Source of the DNA: Micropterus salmoides
Lineage: Eukaryota; Chordata; Actinopteri; Centrarchiformes; Centrarchidae
Length of the DNA stretch: 64,000 bases
Reading direction: 5' to 3'
Assembly (NCBI RefSeq): GCF_014851395.1
Contig: NW_024041150.1
Location: 26,153,225 to 26,217,224, forward strand
The translations under genes were made by a program, and so were the position numbers. Each line of letters begins with the position of its first letter. The first letter of the stretch is position 1. The notes beneath the pieces were generated by a model, which ran no database searches, was not told the origin of the DNA, and worked only from the letters and a program-made list of their open reading frames with translations. This document shows positions 36,308 to 46,640 of this stretch, piece by piece.

Positions 36308-36518
36308 CTGCCCTTCGGGAGACGGCCCATTGCGCTTCACACATACAGGCGTCCGTCACAACTCCCACCAGTCGTACTTCTCCCATCTCAGGGTGCCCCC
36401 ATCCACTAGTGCTTCACCCATCTCTGGGGTCCCTCACACACACAGGGGTCCACCAACCCTGGGGGTCCCTCGTACGCATCACACAATGGGTACGCCTCCG
36501 ACAATTTCACAGCAAGCC

Positions 36519-36536
36519 ATCCCACTTCTGACACCA
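36519..36536 (-). promoter_or_regulatory. tRNA primer-binding site of the miniature element
   Basis: The plus strand reads as a tRNA 3' end, ATCCCACTTCTGACACCA, including the CCA that genes do not encode. A terminal CCA in DNA next to an LTR is the mark of a reverse-transcription primer site. I recall vertebrate tRNA-Leu(CAA) as ending this way. Confidence 0.8.
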
Positions 36537-36538
36537 TA

Positions 36539-36598
36539 TGTGATGGAAAGGCAAGAGCAGTCACGCATACTCAACCGTAGTGATGGTTGTCCGTCACA
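36539..36598 (-). repeat. Upstream (5') LTR of the miniature element
   Basis: 60 bp, TGTGATGG...GTCCGTCACA on the plus strand. Its inner edge is two bases from the primer-binding site, which fixes the element's orientation as minus. Confidence 0.8.
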
Positions 36599-36639
36599 TA
36601 GCATTTTATGCATATCCTCTCTTGGTCAAGCTCCAAAAA

Positions 36640-36780
36640 TGCAGGATCTTACATTTCCCATAATGCACCTGGATAGCATCTTTCAATACAGAGCGTAAGT
36701 CACTCGCTTCCGCTTCCGGGCCATGGGACTTTTTTTTCGGAAAAAATATGTACGGTAGTCACTGGCGGGAGATAACTTAT
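36640..36780 (+). promoter_or_regulatory. Promoter-like cluster: SBS, ETS and E2F-type motifs
   Basis: TTACATTTCCCATAATGCAC (36649-36668) closely resembles the ZNF143/THAP11 site (ACTACAATTCCCAxxATGC). About 40 bp on, two ETS-type CTTCCG sites abut (36707-36712, 36713-36719), then an E2F-like GGCGGGA (36764-36770). There is no TATA box. A donor-like CACAT|GTAAGT lies at 37081. This combination is typical of TATA-less promoters and of the 5' ends of some DNA transposons. No downstream coding exon is identified, so function is inferred only. Confidence 0.35.
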
Positions 36781-36809
36781 CTTTTGATCCTGTTTGAACT
36801 GTGCCCTGA

Positions 36810-36847
<38 letters not shown>
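36810..36847. repeat. (ATT)n microsatellite, about 12 units
   Basis: Uninterrupted TTA/ATT array, visible directly. Confidence 0.97.
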
Positions 36848-37139
36848 GTCAATTTAAAAGATAATTTTGTCCATCAAGAAAGTTGCAGTTGTAAAACAGA
36901 AAAGTTACATTTAGTTGTGTGGGAAAAACGTTCAATGAACTACATCTTCGCCTTGCGCAATAAACGTCACCAACATGTTAATGTGGTAATGCTAGCTAAC
37001 GTTCATTGCTTGGTTGCTACTAGCTAGATAACTTAGCTATGTTCCAACGACTCAGTACTTTTATCACATCATCTACACATGTAAGTTCTTTGACGTTAGC
37101 TTCAGTAATGTTAGCTTCAGTCATTGAGAGAAAATGTTA

Positions 37140-37499
37140 TGACGTCACATATGCGACTTTTGGGGTTGTGGTCTTTGTCATAATATATTTTCAGTGTTAT
37201 ACTTGAACAGTTTTACAACAAACTGTAACTTTCTTGACTTTTATATATACATTTTAAATTGACCATCATCATGTGTAATTCAAAGCACAATTCAAACGGG
37301 ATCAAAAAAATTTGTTGCCCCCTGCCATTAACCGTACCTTTACCATACATATTATTTCCAAAGTAAGGTCCCATGGTAGTCTGGCGGAAGGGGAGGGACT
37401 TCGATGATATCATCCAGATTGTTTTCTCAAACTTTGAGCCACGGAGGACATTATAAAGCCGTTTCCACAAGTAAACTGAACCTCATGTGTAAAATTGGT
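37140..37499. other. Non-coding stretch
   Basis: No gene recognised. GGTCCCATGGTAGTCTGGCG (37367-37386) is GC-richer and may belong to the transposon zone upstream. Confidence 0.4.
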
Positions 37500-37735
37500 G
37501 GAATGCACCATCATACATCCATCCATCGTTAACCGCTTATCCTGCGTACAGGGTCGTGTGGGGGCTGGAGCCAATCCCAGCTGACATTGGGCGCAAGGCG
37601 GGGTACACCCTGGACAGGTCACCAGTCCATCGTAGGGCCACACATAGACAAACAACCACTCACGCTCACACCTAAGGAACCCACGAAGACACGGGGAGAA
37701 CCTGCAAACTCCACACAGAAAGGCCGGGGAAACCT
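37500..37735. repeat. ATCCATCC-type dispersed repeat, copy 1
   Basis: ATCCATCCATCGTTAACCGC, CAGGGTCGTGTGGGGGCTGG, GCGGGGTACACCCTGGACAG and GGGGAGAACCTGCAAACTCC occur in the order I recall for an extremely abundant teleost repeat. The usual middle part, with 'CACACTAGGGCCAATTTAG' wording, is deleted. A second, shorter copy is inverted at 48264-48338. Confidence 0.75.
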
Positions 37736-38430
37736 TTCTATGTTAACACATAGTTTTGGTCTGAAGAGTTATTCCAAGGGTTGGATGTTGTTTACTACAG
37801 CCTAAACCTACAGTAAAGCAGACAGGGTCTGTACCTTGACTGCAGTGTTTCGGAAGTGGTAACACATCACACTTTGCAGCTATAATGAATGTAATTCCAT
37901 TGCCCTTCACACTCCACAGCTCCCTTTGGTTGAGCCTCTTTGTCTGAATACTTTGCTACTTTATAGACTGATGCTGCTTTGCCAGAGCTACACACTTCTT
38001 CCTGCTGATAAACATACCCTACAGTCATCATTCTTTTTCTTAATGGAATTGCTGAAGGACACCCAAAACCAAGCCCTAAGCCTTCCTGTTGTTGTTGCAA
38101 CTGTCCTACACTGATTGAGATTGTTAGTAGTGAAAAGCAATAAATGATCTACAGCTACTCATTCTGACAATTTTGTGCTAAGCATGTATCTCTTGGTGCT
38201 ACACTTGGGTTATTGAGACAACTAGAGGAGCCTTACAATTTGCCTGTGAAGACATTTTAAATTACAGTGTATTTATCATGTGTTTCTTTGTTCCTATGCA
38301 CTCTATTTGTACCATAATGATGTGACACAAGTGGGTCAGCACAACATAAGGTGATTTCTTGTGATATATATATATTGATAGTAAAGCTATCAAAACTACC
38401 AGGACACCCCCATCCCAATACTTTTGGCAG
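37736..38430. other. Non-coding stretch
   Basis: Nothing recognised, except that CCCAATACTTTTGGCAGG near 38413 recalls the terminal wording of the Tc1-like family C next to it. Confidence 0.45.
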
Positions 38431-38814
38431 GTGCTTTTTTTTCATGGTGTGGTCTTTCTTAAAGGGAATCTTGATGAAATGTTAAACCTCTCACAGTTTG
38501 TGTTTGGCCTTTTCCTTGTTCAATATGACAGTGCCCCCGTGTACAAAGCCAGCTACATGAAGAAATGGGTTTCCCAGTTTGGTGTGGAAGAACTTGACTG
38601 GCCCACTCAGAGCACTGACCTCAACCCTATCCAACACCTTAGGGATGAACTAGAATGTAGATTGCAAGCCAGGCCCCAGTGTCCCACATCAGTGTCTGAC
38701 CTCACAAATGCTTTTCTGGATGAACGGGCAAAAATCCCCACAGGCAATCTAGAAAATCTTTCTAGAAGAGTGGAAGCTGTTATAGCTGCAAATGTGGGAC
38801 CAACTCCATATTAA
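38431..38814 (+). pseudogene. C-terminal half of a Tc1-like transposase, family C, catalytic Glu lost
   Basis: A 127-residue frame reads VQYDSAPVYKASYMKKWVSQ, then FGVEELDWPTQSTDLNPIQH, and ends ANVGPTPY. It is the end of the DDE/D domain of a Tc1-like transposase. The second catalytic Asp is kept (38527-38529, in QYDSAP where families have Q(H/D)DxAP). The third catalytic residue, Glu in NPIEH, is Gln (CAA, 38632-38634), with 34 residues between, so the protein is a dead DD34E enzyme. The N-terminal DNA-binding domain and first Asp are missing. Apart from those losses the frame is open to its natural stop at 38814. Confidence 0.85.
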
Positions 38815-38882
38815 TGCCTATGGATTTGGAATGGAATGAAAAGTAATGTGTAGATGTCCCAATATTTTTTGTCCATATAGTG
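38815..38882 (+). mobile_element. 3' untranslated end and terminal repeat of Tc1-like family C
   Basis: After the stop come GGATTTGGAATGGAATG, GTCCCAATATTTTTTGTCC and ATATAGTG, followed by TA (38883-38884), the Tc1/mariner target dinucleotide. The matching left end is not present. Confidence 0.7.
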
Positions 38883-38913
38883 TATATTGATAGACATGAA
38901 ATATTATTATTAT

Positions 38914-39120
38914 TAAGGCAAGGCAAGTTTATTTGTATAGCACATTTCAACAACAAGGTAATTCAAAGTGCTTTACATTAAACATAAAAGCATCAGGGAA
39001 ATTTAAAAAGTTTAAAAGCAACATAGGAAAATTGAAAAAATACACAATAAAAAATAATAAAAGTTACAGTGCAATGAACAATCAGGGTTAAAAGAGTTAA
39101 ATGGAAAATTAAAACAGGCT
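38914..39120 (-). repeat. Teleost retroelement tail, copy 3, with A-rich extension
   Basis: AAGGCAAGGCAAGTTTATTT, GTATAGCACATTTCAACAAC and AATTCAAAGTGCTTTACATT: the best-preserved copy of this tail, minus orientation. The A-rich sequence to about 39120 follows the same family as I recall it. Confidence 0.7.
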
Positions 39121-41244
39121 GAGGGGTTAAGCAAATAACTGTTTATTCTCTTTTCAGAATAATTGTAACTCAGAGAAGTACACTTAATCTACTCTCTCTA
39201 GCTAGTCTGTACTTGGGTCCATAGCAATCTTTGGGTCCACTGAAACTCCAAAAACCCTCGGACACTACAGAGAAACCAGGACATGTCTGTCCGCAGGCCA
39301 CTTTGATCCAGTTATACTCTGGACCCATCTGTGCGTTTACAGGTGGACAGAGGTTCCTGCAAATCACTCAGGTGCGAGATTTAAGACCACTCTCTTCACT
39401 CATTATTATGACAATTACCTCTCAAGGGGTTTGGGAGACTTAAATTAAGAATTTAAAGTACGGCACCCTATCTGAGGTCCCTAAATGTAAAGTAAGTACT
39501 GAAATTGGAACAATAATTATTAACAGGAACACAGAGAAAATAGTACTGTAATTTTGGGATAATTGCACCAATGACAATGAAGCATACATTCTTGCCATTG
39601 TACATTTTAACACCTTCTTTAGCCTTCAAATAGTAGTTTCCCATTCCATAGAAAACACAGAGCGAGAGGTAGTCACAATGTCTACTTTTTGATTTGTATT
39701 CAAAACTAGAGAAACTGCATATAGATTATAGATTGTCTTCAGTACTTTTTTTCCTGTTCAGCACTATATAAGTTGGAGAACACATAGCCACCATGACATT
39801 GCATAGATGACAAAAACATATACCATAGGGAGCAAGAAATATAAATAAAGAAATGAATAAAAATAGAAATGGCGAGATAAGTGCTATGATTCAGAGGAGA
39901 TGAAAAAGCAAACAGTACAATAAGCCAGACAAACAGTCTTTGAGACAGTTTAAGCTAGCTCAGTTGGAAGACATGAAAAGATGAAATCACAGTTATTTAG
40001 TATCGTGTTCAAAAGTTGCATCAAAAGAATCCAGTATACAAAAGAGTGATTAAGCTATGAATAACAGTACACTGATTGGAAAAGGCAACTATTCCCTTGT
40101 AAAACACTGATTTGATAGCGATACAGTCTGTAGCAGAATAACGCTTTGTGAGATGTGAGAATTTTTCCAGGTTACAAAATCTAGATTCCTTCTATTCTCC
40201 CCTCTTCTATTGCACTTCATAACACATCCTTGTATTGCGTGGTTTGTCTGAACTTAGACATCATGAGAACAAAAGTTGCAGTGCCCTTGGGCAGACATGT
40301 AAAGTGACTTTGTCACTGCTGGTGCTGAGCTGCAGATTCATTGCTCATTGAAGCAAATCTGACAAAAAGAGTGGAGGTCAAGAGAAAGACAAGCCGATGT
40401 AGGAATGGAGCATTATATAATGTCTGTTAATAACTTAATATGACTGAAGTGACACAAATTATTAAGAGGCCCATCTCATATGTACGTTCCAATGTAGGCA
40501 AAGTTCACAACAGGGTTTCGGTCCCCTGCCATTATGGACTGTCACTGGAGCAAGGATGACGAGAAGGGACGTCTCTAATTATCCCCTGTCAGACAAATGA
40601 CATTCTAATCATGTGTTTCTGGTAATTACTTCACTTTTATGATCTCTCTGCTCATCTTAGGTTGACACGATAGCACTTGCCACTGAAATGAACCTCTTTA
40701 AATGTATTTGGAGCTTACTGGCTAAAGTGGCAGGAGAGGATGAAAAACCCCCCGGAGGGAATAGCTCCCTCGATCCTCCACTTTCAAGCCCTGAGGTGCC
40801 CTGATGTGAAAAAAAACCTTCTCATTTTATCATCTCCAGTGCATAAAATTGAGAGGTGTGTTGTGTATTTACGTGGACTAACAGAGTCTTGACACTGGCA
40901 AGTCTGTACTTATCTGTTTGCACACCTTTTAGGTGGCTTTGGTTGATAGCCCTGGCTTCCTGAACTTCTACCAACTGAGCTGGTTATATGTGAAATTAAA
41001 AAGGGAAATTATTAAACAGCTGGCTGAAGCTAAACACGGTTCCTGGACACAGGGCCTGCAGAGTGATTCATTTTCATCTCGTTTTTGCCTGCAAAATTGA
41101 TTCAAGCATTTGCGTGTGTTCACATATTTCAGAGAGTATCTATATATTTAGGAGGTAGGGTGTAAAGTGGGTGTAAGAGAATTATGAATGTCCAACCACA
41201 GTAAGTGGTTGGTAAAATTCTGAGACTTTCTTTATGTAGCTGCT
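39121..41244. other. Unique non-coding stretch
   Basis: No gene recognised. The segment 40500-40800 is less AT-rich and a candidate for conserved non-coding DNA. Confidence 0.45.
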
Positions 41245-41717
41245 CTGGGGTCTCATTTATGAAACTGTACGTAGAAAAGAATCCTAATAGGTTGTGTATG
41301 TGCAAAACACAGGAAGCGCGTACCCACAAAAATATTCTTATTTATATAACAGTGTGCACGCACATCCTACGACGATTTCACTTCATAAATCACAATCAAT
41401 GAAATGTGAGCGAGCTCCTTAACATATTTAATTATAAAAACTATATTAAGTTATAATCTATAGTAAGCTATAATACTCAGATGTAATATTTCAATATCTT
41501 TTACACAATAGTATCTTTTTCAAACATTTCATCCTTCCTCCATGTGAGTCGCCGTTTCTCATTTCTCCAGTTTGTGTGCATACACATGGCTCAGAGTTTG
41601 CGTGGAGGACTGCACATTCTCCCGTTTATTTTTTATAGATCACAACTTGCGTGGGAAGTGGTGCGCGTTTCCAGCCCTGTTTTCTGCATATGCACTGCTT
41701 ATAAATGAGGCCTCTGG
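41245..41717. mobile_element. TIR element, GGGGTCTCATTTAT type (about 470 bp)
   Basis: The left end reads GGGGTCTCATTTATGAAACTG. The right end, TATAAATGAGGCCTCTGG, is its inverse with a few changes. The interior is rich in GCGTACGC-like wording (GTACGTAG, GCGCGTACCC, GCACGCACATCC, TGGTGCGCG), which I recall from a widespread fish MITE. Target duplications are not clear. Confidence 0.6.
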
Positions 41718-43590
41718 AGGTAACTCCTAGAAAGGTAGCAACTTGCTCTCACTGCAGAGCACGTTCTGTATGCCTGTCTCCATATAAAAAAGCCCTTGAA
41801 TCCCTGTAAGGGAAAAACAACGCCCCAACTATTTCTAAAACCTCTCCCTGTGGGGAATCATTAGGTGGGACACATGTGACATCATTTGAATCTGTGACCT
41901 TGCAAGCCTTATGGGACCACTGGATCGGTAGACACATCATTGAATAATACACAGCTCTTTTGCTGTGTGAAGCACAAGGGATGGCGAGAGGAAGCGGCAG
42001 AGCATTATGCTAAAATATGTACCATTTCTACTGTGGTCCGCTGGGCCTCGCACGAATGTTGTTTATGCCACGGCGGCTGTCTTGGCTTCTTGGTTCGCTC
42101 CATCTCCAACTCGGGCCTCATTATGTGTGACAGCGCTCTGAGGAAGCAGGTAGAGGCTGGAATGAAAGGAAGGAAGGGAGGAGGATTGCTGTACAGAGAT
42201 AGGCCTTCTCCTCCTCCTGATATCATGGATGAATCAATTGATGCTGTTTTGTGCACTTTTTCTGCTGACCCAGCGAGAAGGAAGAGGGGGAATATTCGGC
42301 CAGTTGCCTATGGCATGGCAGCTAGAGTTTGAGTTTAGCTCACTCTGTCACTATTATACCCCCCATCCCCACACTTCTTGCTACTGCAAGCACACCTACA
42401 GTGTGTGTGTATGCACAAAATCTGTGCATACACACACACTCACATGCAGCATCCTCTTCATCTAAAATGCATTTGTCGCCTGTGGTGTTATGGCATTGGA
42501 CTGTCTGCTAGATATTAGGGTTGTGGGGGTAAATCTAGATGATGGATGATTTCTGTTGTGCTGTCAAAACCAGCGCTTGATAAAAGAACAACACTGGACA
42601 AATGTGCAAGACAAAGGGATGGTGGAGGGGAAGCAAAACTCTGCTCTCACCAAATTCATACTGCTGGAGCAATTTAATTCGGTACCTTTATGTTGCATCA
42701 TGAGGCTTCCACTTATAAGGAGCAGTGTGTTTACAGTTTCACAGTGTCGTATACTTCACAACCAGCCAATACATTAAGCATACTGCACACAGCTGCGCTT
42801 GCTATGTAAACGTTATTATAGGTCCTCAATCAAATGTTTCCGTCTGCATGTTGCGTCAACTCACCAGGCATCTTCAGCTGACTGTGGGCAGAACAAACAT
42901 GCTGCTGCCTTGACTGTAAGAGGAATAAATATTGATATGCTCCAGTGGCCTAGTATGTTAATTAAATACATGCTTATTGAAATTCAATGACAGCTGGAAT
43001 TTCACAGTGAGCAGGGGATCTTTCCTCTCCCCAAGAGTGTAAAACATAATTGGTTGACAGCAAAAAGTAACACACAATTAGTTAGGGAGGTTTAATTAAT
43101 ATTATTCTGGTGAGGTCCTGAGTTTAGATGCGTCCTACAGCGTGCTGCCTCTCTGTTGTACAGATGCAGCAGATGTGGCGCTGGGAGCTTCAGGCAATTG
43201 GTTGACGCGTACAACAGGGGTCCGTGGTTGGAGCTGTAACCCTCAGTGGAAACAAAAGAAAAAGAAAAAAAGATCCCCTATGGCATACTCTGAAATATCT
43301 ATGCTTAAACATATCTTGTAGAGTTGCTCTCTAATCAACTGTGGCACCTCTCTCTTCTTCTTTAGTTCTGTAGAAAGTCTTACCAAGCAATTACTGTGTA
43401 TAAAGTAGTTTTACACAAAAAGTATCCTAATGTGCCATAAACAAGTATAAAGCCCCTTTTACTCTGGACAAAAAACATACTAACCGTGTGTTCAAATTTG
43501 AGTCACAACAATACTGTAGAGTAAAGTTACACCGTTAATTGTTTAATGTCATTAATATGATAATTATATAATGAAAAATAGTTCAAATGC
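41718..43590. other. Unique non-coding stretch
   Basis: The 130-codon frame at 41940-42332 has no recognised domain. The GC-balanced block 42030-42200, including CTCCATCTCCAACTCGGGCC, is the best candidate here for a conserved element or unrecognised exon. Small CA repeats occur near 42400-42440. Confidence 0.4.
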
Positions 43591-43591
43591 A

Positions 43592-44377
43592 AATGTTGCC
43601 TTGAAGCAACATCATACCATTATGGAATCCCGCCATGCCATTTTTTGGTCAAAAGCATACCAGTCAACATAATTTTCTCTAATTGTGCATTTATCAATTT
43701 ATTAATTATACATTTGATAATGTAAGTTGTAATAACACTGTAATACATATTACACTGGATATTTTAACCGTGTGCTTTGGTATCCTCCCTGCAGAGCACA
43801 TGCTCTTGATATTTTAAACACATTATTCTTCCATTTAGAGAACACAACAGTTTTCTCTGGTTCTTCAAAGAATGGGCACTTCCAGTTGATGGCAGTGAGG
43901 ATGAATAAGTATTGAGTAGTGAGGAAGACAACAAGCTTTTAAAAATTCTGCAAGAAAAGTGACGGTGAGGGTGAGGATAAGTCTGAGGAGAACGCAGATG
44001 ATGATAAAAGTGAAGAAGAACAGAGAGGATGAAAGTGCAGTGACGGGTATAAGATAGGGAGGAAAATCTATTTAATCATGTTTTCACTTATTGATAATGT
44101 GTTGCCTTTTGCTGACATTCTGTGCTGTATCAACTTCCATAAGCATCGAGCCAAAGATGGCTGCAAGGCAACACATATCAGAAAAGACACCAGAAAATTG
44201 AAGAAACACTTTTAAATCTAACACAAATGATGTAACTCTGCTTTAAATTTTCAACATGGTTTTGAAGGTTGGATTTAAAGATTTTTAATGTAAACTTTGT
44301 TGAAATATGTGTACTCTCTTTTATGCATTCATTCCTATTGGTGGTACAATGGTACAATGTTGCCTGAGGGTAATGTT
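43592..44377. mobile_element. Degenerate element with palindromic inverted repeats (piggyBac-like?)
   Basis: AATGTTGCCTTGAAGCAACA at 43592, followed by TCATACC, pairs as an inverted repeat with 44351-44377 (GGTACAATGTTGCC...). Each end is itself a small palindrome around GTTGCC/GGCAAC. Between them is a decayed acidic coding stretch (SSEEDNKLLKILQEK near 43915-43960). I recall similar GCAAC palindromes near the ends of fish piggyBac-like elements. No intact frame or clear TTAA flanks are seen. Confidence 0.35.
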
Positions 44378-44559
44378 CAAACAAATCTATGTAAAGAGTT
44401 TATTTTTTATATTTTTAAAACGACATGTATTTTAAAGTGGTAAAGCCAGTTAACCGTTTCATATTAACAAATTTTATTCAAACTTTAAATAATAACACTC
44501 TTTTTTCATTCACACAGTGTAACTTTAAGGCAACGTACCGTTCATTTAATAACAAAATG

Positions 44560-44640
44560 AAATGAAAATTGCATGGCAATCCATTTGGTAGTAGGTGAAA
44601 TATTTCAGTCTGGAACAACAGTGCCATCATAGAGCCATGC
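44560..44640 (+). repeat. Fragment of the GCTAGCAGCTCTGTGAGG repeat (right part)
   Basis: GCATGGCAATCCATTTGGTAG followed by ATATTTCAGTCTGGAACAAC matches the right-hand unit of the repeat at 7583-8140. Confidence 0.55.
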
Positions 44641-46637
44641 AACATGTCTAAAAACAGTGACAAGCAGTGACTAACTCCTCTGATAGACTAAAATCAGACC
44701 CACACACAGACACTTACATGAGGTCTTATTTGAAATCATTCGATACATTGATGAGACTGATTAAAGTCTAATTTGACTGAGAAAATTTTCCACAGGTCTC
44801 GGCAAAGCTTCAGTTCAAGAACATTTTTATCAGTGCAGCTTCTGCCTCAGCATTTATCCCACAGTCAGCCAAGTTAACATGAAGATCCTGAAACCCATAC
44901 ATCTAATTCATTCTCACCTTCCCCTATCACCACGTCTCCTCTTTCTTCCTAGAGCAGCGTTGACACCTGGAGTCCTTTGTGAGTCATGTATCAAACTCAC
45001 TTAAATGGCCTCGCACGGCTTACGGACAACAATCCGCTTTGTTTTGGGCTATTGTGCGAAACATTAAAAAGCAATTTGCTGGCAGACCTTTTGAACCGAC
45101 CTACAATCGGTCCCCCAACATCACTCCCCTGGTGGATTGTTATTGTCACTGAGTGGAGGCACTATTGAGCTGGGCTTCACAAAAGGCAAATGAAAGTGAG
45201 TTTGAAGTGAGGATTACTATGATAATCTAGACACAAAAACATACAGTGTGTGAAAACTCCTAAAAATGGATTACGGCTGCTGACAGCACCATGGATTACG
45301 CATTAGTGGCAACACTATCTACCTAGTCTCTTCACAAAAGATATTGCGCTAATGATATTACAGGGCAAATATGCCCATAACATTTTTAGCAGCTGAATTG
45401 CCCTTGTTTTGTCTTTGTTAAATGTTCTAGCGGTCCCAGTAATATTTGTTCCGAAAGTGTACTGAAATAGCATAGTGCTATCATATAACACTATGCATCG
45501 ACTCTGCTTGTTTCCCAGTTTCATTCCCTCATAATCAGATGTTGACATGATGTACTGTGATGCGCTATTGCTACATCTGGCTACAACCACCGCTGCCACA
45601 ATCATTGGAAGGTCTGGGTGTTTGCTTCAGTTGCCACCAACTCTCTGAATACAGTGATAATTCACTCTAACTGTGTGTGGTTCTTAGCACTGGTGTTTGC
45701 GACTTTTACTTTTTTGCAGTGAGGCTCATTTGGCCAAGATAGACAATCAATGTTACTGACTTATAAACATACGACACATAATCAAAATTGAACAGAAATA
45801 CGATGATGATGAAATCCACCCATAAGCTGTCTAAAATTATTATTGTTATTATGATGATAATAACTAAGACTAGTGCTCACCTGTAGCAACTGATTGGTTT
45901 TGGGAAAACATGGCTTTGTGTTACTGAATCTCTGAACTTACATTAAGCAAATAATCATACAGTATAATATGACTCCTTGCTGTGAAAGATGAAGCATATA
46001 AAGCTAGTGTCAGGTAATAATTTAGCTACAGTACAGCATAAATTCCTCCAGATTGCCATCTACTCCCTGGGTTTTGGTACTCCCTTTTTTCTTGTTCCCA
46101 AGAACATACTCCAACAGCATCCCAATCCAAAGGGAATTAACCTTTTGTGGGTTGACATGGGATCACCAATCCAACATCAGATTCTTCTTCTAGCTTGGCC
46201 ACCTCAGCTGCTATCAAAACACAGATCTACATTCATTCAGTTTCACTTATTGTTTATTTCCCCATACAGAAGAGCTCAAACAAACATGACCTGCACTTTG
46301 TTATGCCTTCATATCACACCTACCCACCAGATATTAAATCAAACAAAATGTGAGATGGGACATTTCAGTTGGTGGGCTGTAAACAACACATCTCTACACT
46401 AATCACTCAGCTACACAAGATAACCATCCAAGTAACAAATAGCAGATTAAAGGAATGTTGGATGACTGTTTTGTACGTATTTGTGTTTGGAGGAGGGTGG
46501 GTAAAGAAGTGCTGAACATGGGTTGTTTAGATTTAAGCTTCTTTTCATTAGTCGGGACAAGATGAATGCTCACCCCAGGCGGGCGCAACAATAATTTAAT
46601 GACACCATTCATTCCTCTGTCCAGGCTGATGTATGAT
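44641..46637. other. Unique non-coding stretch; possible conserved element at 44985-45170
   Basis: No gene recognised. The block 44985-45170 is GC-balanced, contains CCTTTTGAACCGACC and has no repeat match. The 137-codon frame at 45989-46402 has no domain, and its composition looks like translated non-coding DNA. Confidence 0.45.
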
Positions 46638-46640
46638 CTA

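Larger units (their letters stand above)
36240..36598 (-). mobile_element. Miniature LTR retrotransposon (TRIM/SMART-like), 359 bp
   Basis: Terminal direct repeats of 68 bp (36240-36307) and 60 bp (36539-36598) each begin TGTGA and end GTCCGTCACA. They align along their length apart from a few substitutions and one indel zone. The whole unit is flanked by the 5-bp duplication TAGCA. On the minus strand, two bases after the upstream LTR, lies TGGTGTCAGAAGTGGGAT (complement of 36519-36536), the complement of an 18-nt tRNA 3' end including CCA; I recall the match as tRNA-Leu(CAA). A short purine-rich GAAGGGCAG lies directly before the downstream LTR. The 231-bp interior has no coding frame, so the element must rely on enzymes from another retrotransposon. 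The LTRs are too short to show TATA or polyadenylation signals. Confidence 0.82.

Noticed and set aside
36519..36536. tRNA-Leu gene fragment
   Set aside because: Only 18 bases match, they include the non-encoded CCA, and they lie at an LTR edge; a primer-binding site explains this better.
36240..36598. Fold-back or MITE-type DNA element
   Set aside because: The terminal repeats are direct, and the primer site and 5-bp duplication fit an LTR element, although the GTGAC...GTCAC words do give local inverted symmetry.
36156..36698. 180-codon plus-strand frame, the longest in the window
   Set aside because: It runs through the miniature LTR element and both its target duplications; composition is Pro/His-rich from the repeat sequence and no domain is seen.
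41940..42332. 130-codon plus-strand frame
   Set aside because: Overlaps an 83-codon minus-strand frame and has no recognised domain; kept only as a possible conserved block.
45989..46402. 137-codon plus-strand frame
   Set aside because: No domain, no splice context, composition typical of chance frames; not reported as a gene.
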